A DNA stretch of 29,121 nt from Methanosarcinales archaeon (lineage in GTDB: Archaea; Halobacteriota; Methanosarcinia; Methanosarcinales; Methanosarcinaceae). Position 1 is the stretch's first letter; each line of letters begins with the position of its first letter. The stretch covers positions 1 through 29,121 of the forward strand of contig JAAXQB010000010.1 of NCBI GenBank assembly GCA_012329085.1. The letters are read 5' to 3'. A program made the translations under genes and the position numbers. Below are positions 9,267-17,604 of this stretch, piece after piece. A model generated the notes under the pieces. It was given only the letters and a program-made list of their open reading frames with translations, searched no databases and was not told where the DNA came from.

Positions 9267-10520
9267 TTATACCTCCATCCTTGGATCTACCATCTTACCT
9301 GCAATTGCAGATGCTGCAGCGAGTGCAGGCGAAGATAAATAAATAAATCCTTTTGTATTTCCCATTCTTCCTTTAAAATTTCTATTTTGAGTTGCAAGAC
9401 AAACCTCCCCATCTCCAAGAATTCCTTGATGCACTCCAACACATGCTCCACACCCGGGTGCCATCACAGCAGCTCCAGATTCTACAAAAGTTTTTATATA
9501 TCCTGCATCAATTGCATCAAGATATACTTGTTTTGAAGCAGGCGTTATAATCAATCTCGTATATGGATGTCTTTCTTTTCCTTTTAATATTTCTGCTGCA
9601 ATTCTAAGGTCTTCAAGCCTTCCATTAGTACAAGTTCCAATAAATACCTGATCTACTTTTGTCCCAACAAGTTCATTTATAGTACAAGTATTATCCACTG
9701 TATGTGGAACAGATATGGTGGGTTCAAGTATAGTAGCATCAATCTCAATTATTCGTTCATATTCAGCATCATCATCGGCTTTTACAATTTTAAATTTATC
9801 GCCCCTTCCCATTTTTTCAAGATATGCTTTTGTAGTCTCATCAGTTTCAATTAAACCAGTACTTGCACCAGCCTCCACTGCCATATTTGTAAGTGAAAAT
9901 CTATCTGACATGCTCATGTTTTTAATAGTTTCACCTGCAAATTCAAGTGATTTATAAGTCCCACCATTTGCACCAATCAATCCAATTATATGAAGTATCA
10001 AATCTTTTGCATATACTCCTTTTTTAAATTCTCCTGTAACGATTATCTTAAACGATTCAGGAACTCTAAGCCAAGTTTTCCCAAGTGCAATTCCAATCGC
10101 AACATCAGTTGAACCCATTCCTGTTGAGAATGCACCAAGTGCACCAGAAGTGCATGTATGCGAATCTGCGCCAATTAATATTTCTCCTGGATTTACATAT
10201 GACTCAATTAATCGCTGATGGCATACCCCTTCTCCTGCTTCTGAAAGAATGGCACCCGTTTTTTTTGAAAAATCTCTAAGAATCATGTGTGCATTTGATA
10301 GCTCTTTATGAGAACTTGGTGCAGAATGGTCTATAAAAAGAATTGTTCGTTTAGGATTTTTTGCCTGCACGAGATTTATTTTATGAAGTTGCTGAACTGC
10401 AAGAGGACCCGTGCCGTCCTGAACTGCAGTGACATCTACTGTTACTACAACTGTATCACCTGCATTTACTTCTTTTCCTGCATGTGCTCCAATTATTTTT
10501 TCTGCTATTGTTTTTCCCAT
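9267..10520 (-). CDS. hacA: Homoaconitase / 3-isopropylmalate dehydratase large subunit
   Basis: Catalytic, 4Fe-4S-bearing subunit (417 residues), working with the adjacent small subunit to isomerise a 2-hydroxy tricarboxylate, most likely homocitrate to homoisocitrate for coenzyme B synthesis. Cluster cysteines are visible: Cys297 in GTCTNGR, and Cys357 and Cys360 in APGCGACVG. HSAPSS, IGADSHTCTSGALGA (about 117-131) and the C-terminal ATQNRNFKGRMGN are family hallmarks, and the length matches archaeal LeuC/HacA. It is first in a two-gene operon with no intergenic base before hacB. A homocitrate-synthase-type gene at the right edge fits the same pathway. Leucine synthesis is the alternative role. 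Confidence 0.88.
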   Translation of the reverse strand: MGKTIAEKIIGAHAGKEVNAGDTVVVTVDVTAVQDGTGPLAVQQLHKINLVQAKNPKRTILFIDHSAPSSHKELSNAHMILRDFSKKTGAILSEAGEGVCHQRLIESYVNPGEILIGADSHTCTSGALGAFSTGMGSTDVAIGIALGKTWLRVPESFKIIVTGEFKKGVYAKDLILHIIGLIGANGGTYKSLEFAGETIKNMSMSDRFSLTNMAVEAGASTGLIETDETTKAYLEKMGRGDKFKIVKADDDAEYERIIEIDATILEPTISVPHTVDNTCTINELVGTKVDQVFIGTCTNGRLEDLRIAAEILKGKERHPYTRLIITPASKQVYLDAIDAGYIKTFVESGAAVMAPGCGACVGVHQGILGDGEVCLATQNRNFKGRMGNTKGFIYLSSPALAAASAIAGKMVDPRMEV

Positions 10521-10719
10521 TTAGACACCTTAAAAATAGTATAAATTATTAACTTGTAGTATGTTTGAGAGATTCATTTTTAAACAATACTTGCAAGATA
10601 TGGGTATTATTAACTCTTTTTTTATATATCAATCTAACGGAAAAAATTAGGTTTTCAAATATTTTTCCTATACATATGTAAAAATTGCAAAAAATTACGA
10701 GAAATTAAATTTTTTTCTA

Positions 10720-10740
10720 ACTCATTCTAAAAAAATGAGT
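10720..10740. repeat. Palindrome unit after cbiL
   Basis: A 21-nt unit of the 9+3+9 type (arms ACTCATTCT and AAAATGAGT, one mismatch, loop AAA) lies between the 3' end of cbiL and the 5' region of hacA. It may end cbiL transcription. Confidence 0.6.
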
Positions 10741-10792
10741 GTTAAATATCTAACTTTATAAATCATATGCAAAAATAAATCACTCAATCGAT

Positions 10793-11398
10793 TTATTTTT
10801 TAGCATATACAATACTAAAATAATTCCCTTTATCTGGAATTTTATCATTTTTTAACACAATTTCATTTTTAGAAAATAATCGCTCTAAAAAAGTAAAATC
10901 ATTAAACCCTTCTTTTTTAAGTAAATCCATAATATTTTTTGGATTTATAGCCTTTAATACAATCTTATGATTTATTTTAGACCCATCATATACTATATAA
11001 GAAGAATCAATTTCCACATCAGCTCTTGAAGCAAATGAAGTTATAGAACTTATCCCTGGAATTGTAATCACCTCAATGTCTGGATGTTGTAAATTCATAA
11101 CTCGTTTTAAATGTGTAAATGTTGAAAAAAGGCAAGGATCCCCAATTACTCCAAATGCAACTGTATGATTTTTTGCATATTTTGCTACAATATTAGCATT
11201 TTCAATCCATTTTTTATTTAACGCATCAATATCCCTTATCATTGGAAAATCTAAAATTTCTGAATCTGCATATGGTGAAACTAATTTTTCTGCAAGTTTG
11301 CCTGGTACAAATACTTTTTCACTATTCTTTAACACTTTAATAGTTTTTAGCGTAATAAGTTCCGGATCACCCGGACCAAGTCCAACTCCTATTAACAT
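10793..11398 (-). CDS. cbiL: Cobalt-factor II C20-methyltransferase
   Basis: SAM-dependent tetrapyrrole methylase that methylates C20 of cobalt-factor II/precorrin-2 in the anaerobic cobamide pathway. The N-terminus MLIGVGLGPGDPELITLKT is the classic family start, with GPGDP at 8-12. Further family parts are FGVIGDPCLFSTF and the ITIPGISSITSFASRADV segment before the C-terminal half. At 201 residues it is slightly shorter than typical CbiL/CobI (about 210-240). Its ATG overlaps the cbiT end by 7 nt, so the two are co-expressed. Cobamides are cofactors of methyl transfer in methanogenesis, consistent with the rest of the window. Confidence 0.9.
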   Translation of the reverse strand: MLIGVGLGPGDPELITLKTIKVLKNSEKVFVPGKLAEKLVSPYADSEILDFPMIRDIDALNKKWIENANIVAKYAKNHTVAFGVIGDPCLFSTFTHLKRVMNLQHPDIEVITIPGISSITSFASRADVEIDSSYIVYDGSKINHKIVLKAINPKNIMDLLKKEGFNDFTFLERLFSKNEIVLKNDKIPDKGNYFSIVYAKK

Positions 11399-11973
11399 TT
11401 TTTCTCCTTCATCTCTTGAGTTCCTACTATTATATAAACAGGATTTTCAGGTTTAAACATTGTTTCCCCCCTAAGATCTGAACTTCGTGATAGTGCCACA
11501 TGCACAACTTCCTTAAAGATATTAAGTTTTTTCATAATATTTATCACTCTTACAACCGTTTCAATTCTAACTGCATTTACTACGATTTTTTGTACTTTTT
11601 TTTCATATAAAATAGAGATTACGCTATCGATATTTTTTGTCCCACCAATAAATGCACAATTTATTTTTTCAAGACATTTTTCTTTATTTAATACAACAGA
11701 TGCCTCTCCATGAAATAAAGTTATATTTTTTACATTAAAGTTTTTAAAATTTTTCGATGAAATTTGTATTGCAGAATCTCGTGCATCAATTCCATATATT
11801 GTTAAATTATTTGTACTATTTGATGCAGCAATTGTTACAGCACCTGTCCCACATCCTATATCTACAAATACCTCTTTTTCTTTTAGATTAAGTTTTGAAA
11901 GTGCGATTGCGATTATTTCTGGTTTTGTTGGGCCTCCGCTTATTGTTATAAATTCATTTATTTTTTCTGACAT
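11392..11973 (-). CDS. cbiT: Cobalt-precorrin-6B C15-methyltransferase (decarboxylating)
   Basis: SAM-dependent methyltransferase of the class I Rossmann fold, 193 residues. It methylates C15 and drives decarboxylation of the C12 acetate in cobamide synthesis. The CbiT-type GGPTKPEI (13-20) precedes the SAM motif VFVDIGCGTGAVTIA (35-49), with acidic D38. YGIDARDS carries the motif II acidic residue that contacts the SAM ribose. In bacteria CbiT is often fused to CbiE; here it stands alone as in other archaea. It is the first gene of a cbiT-cbiL pair with a 7-nt overlap. The remaining cobamide genes are elsewhere. Confidence 0.92.
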   Translation of the reverse strand: MSEKINEFITISGGPTKPEIIAIALSKLNLKEKEVFVDIGCGTGAVTIAASNSTNNLTIYGIDARDSAIQISSKNFKNFNVKNITLFHGEASVVLNKEKCLEKINCAFIGGTKNIDSVISILYEKKVQKIVVNAVRIETVVRVINIMKKLNIFKEVVHVALSRSSDLRGETMFKPENPVYIIVGTQEMKEKKC

Positions 11974-12096
11974 TTTGTGTATTTAATTTTTAATTGTATA
12001 TAATTTTTACAATTTTTTCTAATTTAATTTATATTTTATTTTATCATTCATAATTAATATTAATTTATAATAATAAAATTTTTTTAATAAAAATAT

Positions 12097-12510
12097 TTAC
12101 CTATCTCGAGTTATCACATTATATGAAATTATACTAATGATCATGCATATTGCAAAAGCAGATATTAATAATTCATACCCATAGGTATTCACAGCATCAT
12201 TAAAAAGATATTCAACACCACTTATAAATGTTATAATAGAAAATACAACAATCAATGCAAATATACAACCACCAATTAAAGAGTGTAATTTATTTACACC
12301 TTTATTTTCAAAAAATACCGAACCTATTATAAATGATATTGCAAAAAGTACTAATATATATGGAATTGGAATAAAAATTTCGCCTTGTACCACACCCAAT
12401 GCCACCATCAACATAAATACCGCAATAACAATTGAAATTAAAAATTTATTAATAAATGGATTTTTGTATAGGGCATTTTTATATGAAGTATTTTTCCTTT
12501 TTCGAGCCAT
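12097..12510 (-). CDS. Small four-helix membrane protein of unknown function
   Basis: The 137-residue protein starts with a very basic tail (MARKRKNTSYKNALYKN) and then shows four hydrophobic segments at about 22-42, 46-66, 77-98 and 112-131. Short loops join them and a basic end (ITRDR) closes the protein. By the positive-inside rule both termini should lie in the cytoplasm. I recognise no family or catalytic residues. It is transcribed divergently from pan, with 218 bp between the two starts, and stands alone on its strand; cbiT follows 123 bp downstream in the same direction. Confidence 0.75.
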   Translation of the reverse strand: MARKRKNTSYKNALYKNPFINKFLISIVIAVFMLMVALGVVQGEIFIPIPYILVLFAISFIIGSVFFENKGVNKLHSLIGGCIFALIVVFSIITFISGVEYLFNDAVNTYGYELLISAFAICMIISIISYNVITRDR

Positions 12511-12597
12511 ATTTAGTAGATATAGTTGTCATTATATATCAATTTTCACAAATAAGATAGATTAAAGATTTATTTATATGTTTCAGCTCTTTTTAAT

Positions 12598-12624
12598 AGT
12601 ACACAATTTGTAAAATTGTGTACT
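12598..12624. repeat. Perfect 12-bp inverted repeat between pan and the membrane protein gene
   Basis: AGTACACAATTT-GTA-AAATTGTGTACT is fully symmetric and sits in the divergent promoter region, about 44 bp before the pan TATA box. It is followed by a decayed GAGAAATTTTCAATTTCCC unit. It could be an operator or simply one more member of the AT-rich palindrome family. Confidence 0.7.
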
Positions 12625-12667
12625 AAGAGAAATTTTCAATTTCCCGGACGAGACTTCATGCAAAAAC

Positions 12668-12676
12668 TTATATAAA
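12668..12676 (+). promoter_or_regulatory. TATA box of pan
   Basis: TTATATAAA, preceded by an A-rich BRE-like tract, lies 52 nt before the pan ATG. Initiation near 12698 would give a leader of about 30 nt containing an AGGAT Shine-Dalgarno-like stretch just before the start. Confidence 0.55.
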
Positions 12677-12728
12677 TCTGTCAAAAATCGTTTATTTTAT
12701 ATCAAATAAAAACATTATAGGATAAATT

Positions 12729-13955
12729 ATGACTGAGACAAGTGTAGAATCACAAATTAAAGAAACTGTTATCAATATTGATTCTGAAAATCAATATCAA
12801 GAAACTATCAATGCATTAAAAGCAGAACAAGCTAGGCTTAAACTTAAAAATGAAACAATAAAGGCGAAACTCATGAAGTCGAACATAATGAGCGCCACAT
12901 ATGCACAAGAGTTGGATAAACTTAAAAATCAATTGGAGCAACTAACAACACCACCTCTTTTTATTGCAACCATTCTCGAAATTGAAGGAAATACAATATT
13001 AATAAGGCAACATGGAAACAATCAAGAAATCGTGACAAATTACCCAACAGATTTCAATGAAGCGCTTGAACCAGGAATGCGAGTTTGTATAAATGGGGCA
13101 TTTTCAATTATTTCAACACTTGGAAATCCTATTGATATACGCGCACAAATAATGGAAGTTATAAATGCGCCAAATGTCGATTATGGAATGATAGGTGGTC
13201 TTAGTGAGGTAATAGAAGAAATTAAAGAATCAATAGAGCTTCCATTAACAAGTATGGATTTATTTGAAAAAATTGGAATTGAACCGCCATCTGGTGTGTT
13301 ACTTCATGGAGAACCTGGTACAGGAAAAACCTTAATTGCGAAAGCTGTAGCAGCAGAAACGAATGCAACATTTATCCGCATGTCTGGTTCCGATCTCGTT
13401 CAAAAATTTATCGGAGAGGGTGCTAGACTTGTAAAAGATGTGTTCCAACTTGCCAGAGATAGAGCACCATCTATATTATTTATTGATGAAATTGATGCCG
13501 TAGGAGGAGTTCGTACACATGACGGCACTACAGGTTCAGCAGAAGTAAATCGTACAATGATTCAAATTCTTTCTGAAATGGATGGTTTCGACTCTTCAGA
13601 GACTGTAAAAGTAATTGCTGCAACAAATAGAATCGATTTATTAGATTCTGCACTTCTAAGACCTGGAAGATTTGATAGAATAATTGAAATTCCTTTGCCT
13701 AATGAAGATGCAAGACTTGAAATTTTTAAAATCCATACAAAAAAAATGAATCTTGCAAAAGATGTAGATTTTTCAAATCTTACAAAGATGACTGATGGTT
13801 TAAGTGGCGCTGATATAAATATTATTTCAAAAGAAGCAGGAATATTTGTATTAAGGAGACGAGGGGAAGAAGTTACAATGAAGGATTTTATGAATGCATA
13901 TGAAAAAGTAGCAAGTGAATTAGAGGTGGAATCTGTGCCACATATGTTTGGTTAA
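12729..13955 (+). CDS. pan: Proteasome-activating nucleotidase PAN
   Basis: Hexameric AAA+ ATPase that unfolds proteins and feeds them into the 20S proteasome. Residues about 20-75 are a heptad-rich coiled coil, about 76-140 an OB domain, and the rest a AAA+ module: Walker A GEPGTGKT (194-201), Walker B FIDEID (251-256), and LLRPGRFDR with the arginine finger region. The pore loop reads KFIGEG, with Phe in the aromatic position that is usually Tyr. The protein ends HMFG; the docking motif at PAN C-termini is hydrophobic-Tyr-any residue, so Phe replaces Tyr here. The length, 408 residues, is normal. Proteasome subunit genes are not in the window. Confidence 0.96.
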   Translation: MTETSVESQIKETVINIDSENQYQETINALKAEQARLKLKNETIKAKLMKSNIMSATYAQELDKLKNQLEQLTTPPLFIATILEIEGNTILIRQHGNNQEIVTNYPTDFNEALEPGMRVCINGAFSIISTLGNPIDIRAQIMEVINAPNVDYGMIGGLSEVIEEIKESIELPLTSMDLFEKIGIEPPSGVLLHGEPGTGKTLIAKAVAAETNATFIRMSGSDLVQKFIGEGARLVKDVFQLARDRAPSILFIDEIDAVGGVRTHDGTTGSAEVNRTMIQILSEMDGFDSSETVKVIAATNRIDLLDSALLRPGRFDRIIEIPLPNEDARLEIFKIHTKKMNLAKDVDFSNLTKMTDGLSGADINIISKEAGIFVLRRRGEEVTMKDFMNAYEKVASELEVESVPHMFG

Positions 13956-14042
13956 TTTCTTGTTTATCTGATATGAATTTTATTATAATTAAACCGTATG
14001 TATCTATCTATCGTAAAAATTTGTATCAAGTAATTTTAAATA

Positions 14043-14314
14043 GCTCATTCGGAACGAATGAGCGTTTGCTCGTTCGGAACGAATGAGCGTTAGTATATAA
14101 TTTGTAAATATGTGTTTTCGAGAAAATTTTTCTTTTTTCTAATATCATATAATTTGGAAATACATATTTCTCAAAGAGAAATATATTCTATAAAATCTCT
14201 GATAGCTCATTCGGAAAGCATATTCGGAAAGCTCATTCGGAACGAATGAGCGTATGAGAAAATCTTTGATTTTCGTTCTGAATGTGCGTAAACACTCATT
14301 CTTTCAGAATGAGT
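14043..14314. repeat. Dense palindrome cluster
   Basis: Perfect 9+3+9 units lie at 14043-14063 and 14231-14251 (arms GCTCATTCG and CGAATGAGC, loop GAA), 14164-14184 (arms ATATTTCTC and GAGAAATAT) and 14294-14314 (arms ACTCATTCT and AGAATGAGT). A unit at 14068-14088 has one G-T wobble. AATCTTTGATT-type modules lie between them. Confidence 0.9.
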
Positions 14315-14408
14315 TTAAGAAAATCTCTGATTTTCGAACGAATGATTATTATTTGTATTATATACTGAAAAAAAAAATTCAATTTTTCAAATAGCCATTT
14401 TAGATAGT

Positions 14409-14416
14409 TTTAAATA
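14409..14416 (+). promoter_or_regulatory. TATA box of RNase P RNA gene
   Basis: TTTAAATA lies about 35 nt before the deduced RNA 5' end, at about the spacing expected for an archaeal promoter. Confidence 0.5.
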
Positions 14417-14446
14417 CAATGCAATTCTATTTAAATTAATAAATTT

Positions 14447-14898
14447 AAGAGTAAGAGAGGAAGGGCGGTCGCCGGGTCTTAATAGATCTGAGGAAAGTCT
14501 CCCCACCGCGAAAAAATTAATTTTTTTCTTTAAAATACACGAACGCTTGTAAAGAGTGTCCGGCGAGAGTCGGGGCAGTTGAATTTCAACTCATGTATAT
14601 TATATTGCATGCTGACACAGAAACGATATCATTTTTTATACATTTCAACCCATTAAAATAATATTTGGGGCGAATATACGATGATGCTTAACAGCTGATG
14701 TTTAAGTATAATTGATGAATGGAACGGTGAAACCTCGTGGGTGCAAGTCGAATAATAGAAATTTCTATTGACGCATAGCCGAATGCCGTCGTTACAAGAC
14801 TTTTTATAGTCTATTCATTATAAGATTTATCAAAATATAAATCGAAATAAGGATGAAATGTAATAACATAAGGGAGCTTACTCTCCTGACTCACTCTT
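14447..14898 (+). ncRNA. rnpB: RNase P RNA, archaeal type A
   Basis: Catalytic RNA of the tRNA 5'-processing ribonucleoprotein. The conserved regions appear in order: GAGGAAAGTC near 14491 (CR I), CACAGAAACGAT near 14616, ACGGTGAAACC with GTGGGTGCAAGTCGAA near 14723-14752 (CR IV), and ACATAAGGGAGCTTAC near 14866-14881 (CR V). The outer helix P1 pairs AAGAGT at 14447 with ACTCTT ending at 14898, which sets the ends. At about 452 nt it is longer than many archaeal examples; the extra length is in AT-rich variable arms. It stands alone, with its own promoter, between palindrome-rich spacers. Confidence 0.92.
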
Positions 14899-14934
14899 AA
14901 ATTAAAGTTTTTCTTTGAGTATATAATTTTACAA

Positions 14935-15055
14935 ATTATACTGTGTGCTAATGAAAAAAGGAAATTTCCCCCAGCATATAATTTTATAAATTATATATAA
15001 CACCAATTCTCCTTCGGAAGCACATTCTCCGTAGTAGAATATGTGTTTAATGTGC
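14935..15055. repeat. Palindrome modules after RNase P RNA
   Basis: Two AT-rich inverted repeats built on TATAATTTTACAAATTATA-like cores and a decayed CACATTCTCC-type hairpin (about 15021-15044) occupy the spacer before the convergent DUF116 gene. Confidence 0.6.
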
Positions 15056-15082
15056 TAATAAAAAAATAATAACGAAGGTGGC

Positions 15083-15724
15083 TTATTCCTCTAATTTTCC
15101 CCTATATTCAAGTTTTTTCATTTCCATTATTAGATTTTCATAATTTATTTTTGTATCAAAACAGCCATCATTTAAAAGCGGTATGCCATAAGTAATTATT
15201 CCATTTTTTTTTAAAGCATTCATACTTTTATTTAATTCATAATAGCATGCAAGTAATAATGCACCCTCTGCAGATTCTTTTTTTATGATATGCCTGAGAT
15301 ATGAAGATCCTGCAACAATATATAGCGTGTAATTAAATTTTTCTAAATCTTTTTTTATTTTTTGAAAATCACATTTTCCACAAGAATTGCATTCAATCCC
15401 AAATCGAGTAGATTGTGCAGGACAATCGCGCGATCGCATACAATGCGGTGCCAATAATAATCTCCGTTTTGTTTTTTTAAAATCAGATTCTTGCATTAAA
15501 TTTTTAAGAGACACCATCCATTTGTCAAGCTGTTCAATGGTTGAATATTTATCAAACAACAATTTAAGCGGATGGTAAAAAAAATCAAGTATTTTTGCAA
15601 AAAATCCAGCAAATACGATAGGTCTATTTACACTCATACGACTTGCAAATAATGCCGTTGTTACTAAAGTAAAGGATACTACTGAGGTTAAAATTATTAC
15701 AATTCCAATTGTTCGATATATCAT
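15083..15724 (-). CDS. DUF116 family protein, second of a tandem pair
   Basis: A 213-residue protein with one N-terminal membrane segment (about 4-26), a linker, and a cysteine-rich DUF116 domain. Family wording is seen in LLAPHCMRSRDCP, FGIECNSCGKCDF, YIVAGSSYLRHIIK, LLACYYELNKSM and PLLNDGCFDT. The many conserved cysteines suggest an Fe-S cluster or other metal site at the membrane surface; the biochemical role of DUF116 is not known to me. It lies 71 bp after a paralogue on the same strand and the two probably form an operon. Compared with its partner, the fourth block has AGSS rather than PGGS and ACYYEL rather than ACFVEL, so the pair has diverged. Confidence 0.82.
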   Translation of the reverse strand: MIYRTIGIVIILTSVVSFTLVTTALFASRMSVNRPIVFAGFFAKILDFFYHPLKLLFDKYSTIEQLDKWMVSLKNLMQESDFKKTKRRLLLAPHCMRSRDCPAQSTRFGIECNSCGKCDFQKIKKDLEKFNYTLYIVAGSSYLRHIIKKESAEGALLLACYYELNKSMNALKKNGIITYGIPLLNDGCFDTKINYENLIMEMKKLEYRGKLEE

Positions 15725-15795
15725 TTATTTATTCTTATAATTTAAGTGAATGAAAATTATTTTTGTAAAATTTTAAATATTATTTTGCTATAATT

Positions 15796-16440
15796 CTATT
15801 TATATTCATTGCATAATTCCATTTTTTTGACTATTTCTTCTACCTCAACTTTTGTATTATAGCATCCATCATTCATAAGGCATACTCCTTGAACTTCCAT
15901 ATATTTAGAAGCCATATGCATAGAATCTGTAAGTTCAACAAAGCATGCAACGCCTATACAAGATTTTGGTCTATAATGCTTTATGATTTTTTTTACAAAA
16001 CTTCCACCTGGAACTATAAATACTTTAAAATCATATTTTTCAGACACTTCTACAATAGTTCCAATATCGCATAAATTGCATTTTGTACATTCATAACCAT
16101 ATAATGAATCACATCTTGTTTTACAACGATTATGGCGCATGCATTGGGGAAGAAGAATAATTTTTTTATTTTTAACTTTTTTGAAACCTTCCAATCCAAT
16201 CGAATTTCTAATTTCAATTAAAATTTCATCTACAATATTTTCTTTAATTGATAATTTTTTACAAATCCATACAAGTGGGGAATAAAAAAAATATAATGTA
16301 AATATAACAAAATTTGGAAATAGTATTTTTCGTTTTTTTATACTATAAATGCCAAGGATTAATGCTATACCAGATACAAAAAGTGATATAATTGATAAAT
16401 ATATAAATAATATGCCAATTAATTCATAAGGGATTTGCAT
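15796..16440 (-). CDS. DUF116 family protein, first of a tandem pair
   Basis: A 214-residue paralogue of the next gene. A hydrophobic N-terminus (about 6-35) is followed by a DUF116 domain: LLPQCMRHNRCKTRCD, YGYECTKCNLCD, FIVPGGSFVKKIIK, GVACFVELTDSMHM and CLMNDGCYNTKV. It keeps the more typical family wording (PGGS, GVAC.VEL) of the two. The cysteine spacing suggests metal binding, not demonstrated. No other gene of the operon is evident upstream, so expression probably starts in the AT-rich region beyond 16440. Confidence 0.82.
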   Translation of the reverse strand: MQIPYELIGILFIYLSIISLFVSGIALILGIYSIKKRKILFPNFVIFTLYFFYSPLVWICKKLSIKENIVDEILIEIRNSIGLEGFKKVKNKKIILLPQCMRHNRCKTRCDSLYGYECTKCNLCDIGTIVEVSEKYDFKVFIVPGGSFVKKIIKHYRPKSCIGVACFVELTDSMHMASKYMEVQGVCLMNDGCYNTKVEVEEIVKKMELCNEYK

Positions 16441-17006
16441 TTTTTATATGTGTTTTAATTGTAGTATTTTTTTTATTGAGTGTAATTTGTAGATGGATAC
16501 ACTATTGAAATAAAATATGTTTTATAAAATCTTGATATTTTCGTATTTAAGCGCAGAGATAAAATATTTAATAGTTTATTTTTGCATATAATTTATAAAG
16601 TTATATACTCAAAAAGTCAAGTTTTAAAAATTATTTAAATTTATATTTAAATAATATATTTATTAGATTGTGTCATCCACAAGTTAAAAAATTAAAAAAT
16701 ATATATAGATATATATAATCGATGGTGCAATGCATCTCATTTGAAATGTAATTTACAAGATAACGCTCATTTGATCGAATAACGCTCGTTCGTTCCGAAC
16801 GAGCTATCAAAGATTGTCTCTTACGCGCATTCGTTTCGAATAAGCTTTCCAAATGAGAAAACGCTCGTTCATTCTGAACAAGCAAACGCTCATTCGTTCC
16901 GAATGAGCTATTAAAAATTTCCCTCAGCATATAACTTTACAAGTTATATAAAATAAAAAAGAGATTAAGAAAATAAAATTGCTATTACAATTCTATTTCA
17001 AATAAT
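16441..17006. other. Palindrome-rich gap between DUF116 and eS1 genes
   Basis: No gene is supported in these 566 bp. The left half is plain AT-rich DNA where the DUF116 promoter must lie; the right half is a palindrome cluster. A frame of 85 codons over 16673-16930 is only translated repeat. Confidence 0.65.
16762..16945. repeat. Palindrome cluster after eS1
   Basis: Perfect units lie at 16784-16804 (arms GCTCGTTCG and CGAACGAGC) and 16888-16908 (arms GCTCATTCG and CGAATGAGC); 16863-16883 has one mismatch. An AT-rich inverted repeat (CATATAACTT/AAGTTATATA) near 16926-16948 adjoins. The cluster follows the eS1 stop by about 60-240 bp and may end its transcription. Confidence 0.88.
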
Positions 17007-17597
17007 TTAAGCTTCTAATGCTACTGCTTTAATTTCAGTCTTTCTAATTTCAACTCTTCTTATTGGGTATATGTATTTTGCATGTCTGTATATATTTGCA
17101 GAAAGTTTTCCAGACATTGCATCATTGACGAATTCTTCAAAATTAATTTCAGATGCTCGTTTTTCAACAACTTTACCCATTAATGCTCGAATTGCTTTTA
17201 TTTGACTTGCCCGTGCTCTTCTAAGTGTGAAGCAGATTGGTTTAACTACAACCATATAACCATCTTTAGTTGTAACGGTAAGATTGTCATCAATTCGTGA
17301 AGTTTGTCTTTTTACAATTGATCTTAAATAATCGTTTGTAATTTCATGTCCAATAAATTTTGTATGTGCAACACTTCCCTTTACGGCATCGATTTCAAGT
17401 TTCATTTTTATATTATGCTTTGTAAAATCTTTAGTAATATCCCCAAGTGTAATTTCAACAATTCTTCCAATTAATTTTTTTGAATCGTCTGTTGGCGTAG
17501 TTCCAAGTTTAACATCTCCAATAAATTTTGGTGCTTCTATTTGATACCACTCTTTCGATTTCCATTTATCCAATTTTCTCTGTATTTTTTTAGGCAA
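17007..17597 (-). CDS. rps3ae: Small ribosomal subunit protein eS1 (S3Ae)
   Basis: Archaeal/eukaryotic 30S protein, 196 residues, the usual archaeal length. The N-terminal KRKLDKWKSKEWYQIEAPK-like opening (KIQRKLDKWKSKEWYQIEAP), GRIVEITLGDITKDF, and the YLRSIVKRQTSRID segment are hallmarks, and the basic C-terminal region YIYPIRRVEIRKTEI is typical. The start is TTG (minus strand 17595-17597), because homology begins exactly there and a good Shine-Dalgarno, AAGGAG, sits 7 nt upstream (17605-17610); no ATG is available near. It is transcribed alone, 505 bp from the next gene upstream. Confidence 0.95.
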   Translation of the reverse strand: MPKKIQRKLDKWKSKEWYQIEAPKFIGDVKLGTTPTDDSKKLIGRIVEITLGDITKDFTKHNIKMKLEIDAVKGSVAHTKFIGHEITNDYLRSIVKRQTSRIDDNLTVTTKDGYMVVVKPICFTLRRARASQIKAIRALMGKVVEKRASEINFEEFVNDAMSGKLSANIYRHAKYIYPIRRVEIRKTEIKAVALEA

Positions 17598-17604
17598 GTA
17601 ACTT

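Larger units (their letters stand above)
13956..14446. other. Palindrome-rich gap between pan and RNase P RNA
   Basis: There is no gene in these 491 bp. It contains at least five units of the palindrome family and, at its right end, the RNase P RNA promoter. Confidence 0.65.

Noticed and set aside
8760..10520. Assignment to leucine synthesis (leuC/leuD)
   Set aside because: Not excluded, but the HLRT loop with Arg favours homoaconitase, so hacA/hacB was preferred.
14043..14314. CRISPR array
   Set aside because: Repeats are frequent but spacing is irregular, units differ, spacers of constant length are absent and no cas gene is near.
16673..16930. 85-codon frame on the minus strand (starts MLREIFNSSFGTNERLL)
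   Set aside because: It is the translation of palindrome repeats, with repeated NER/SER words, and has no independent support.
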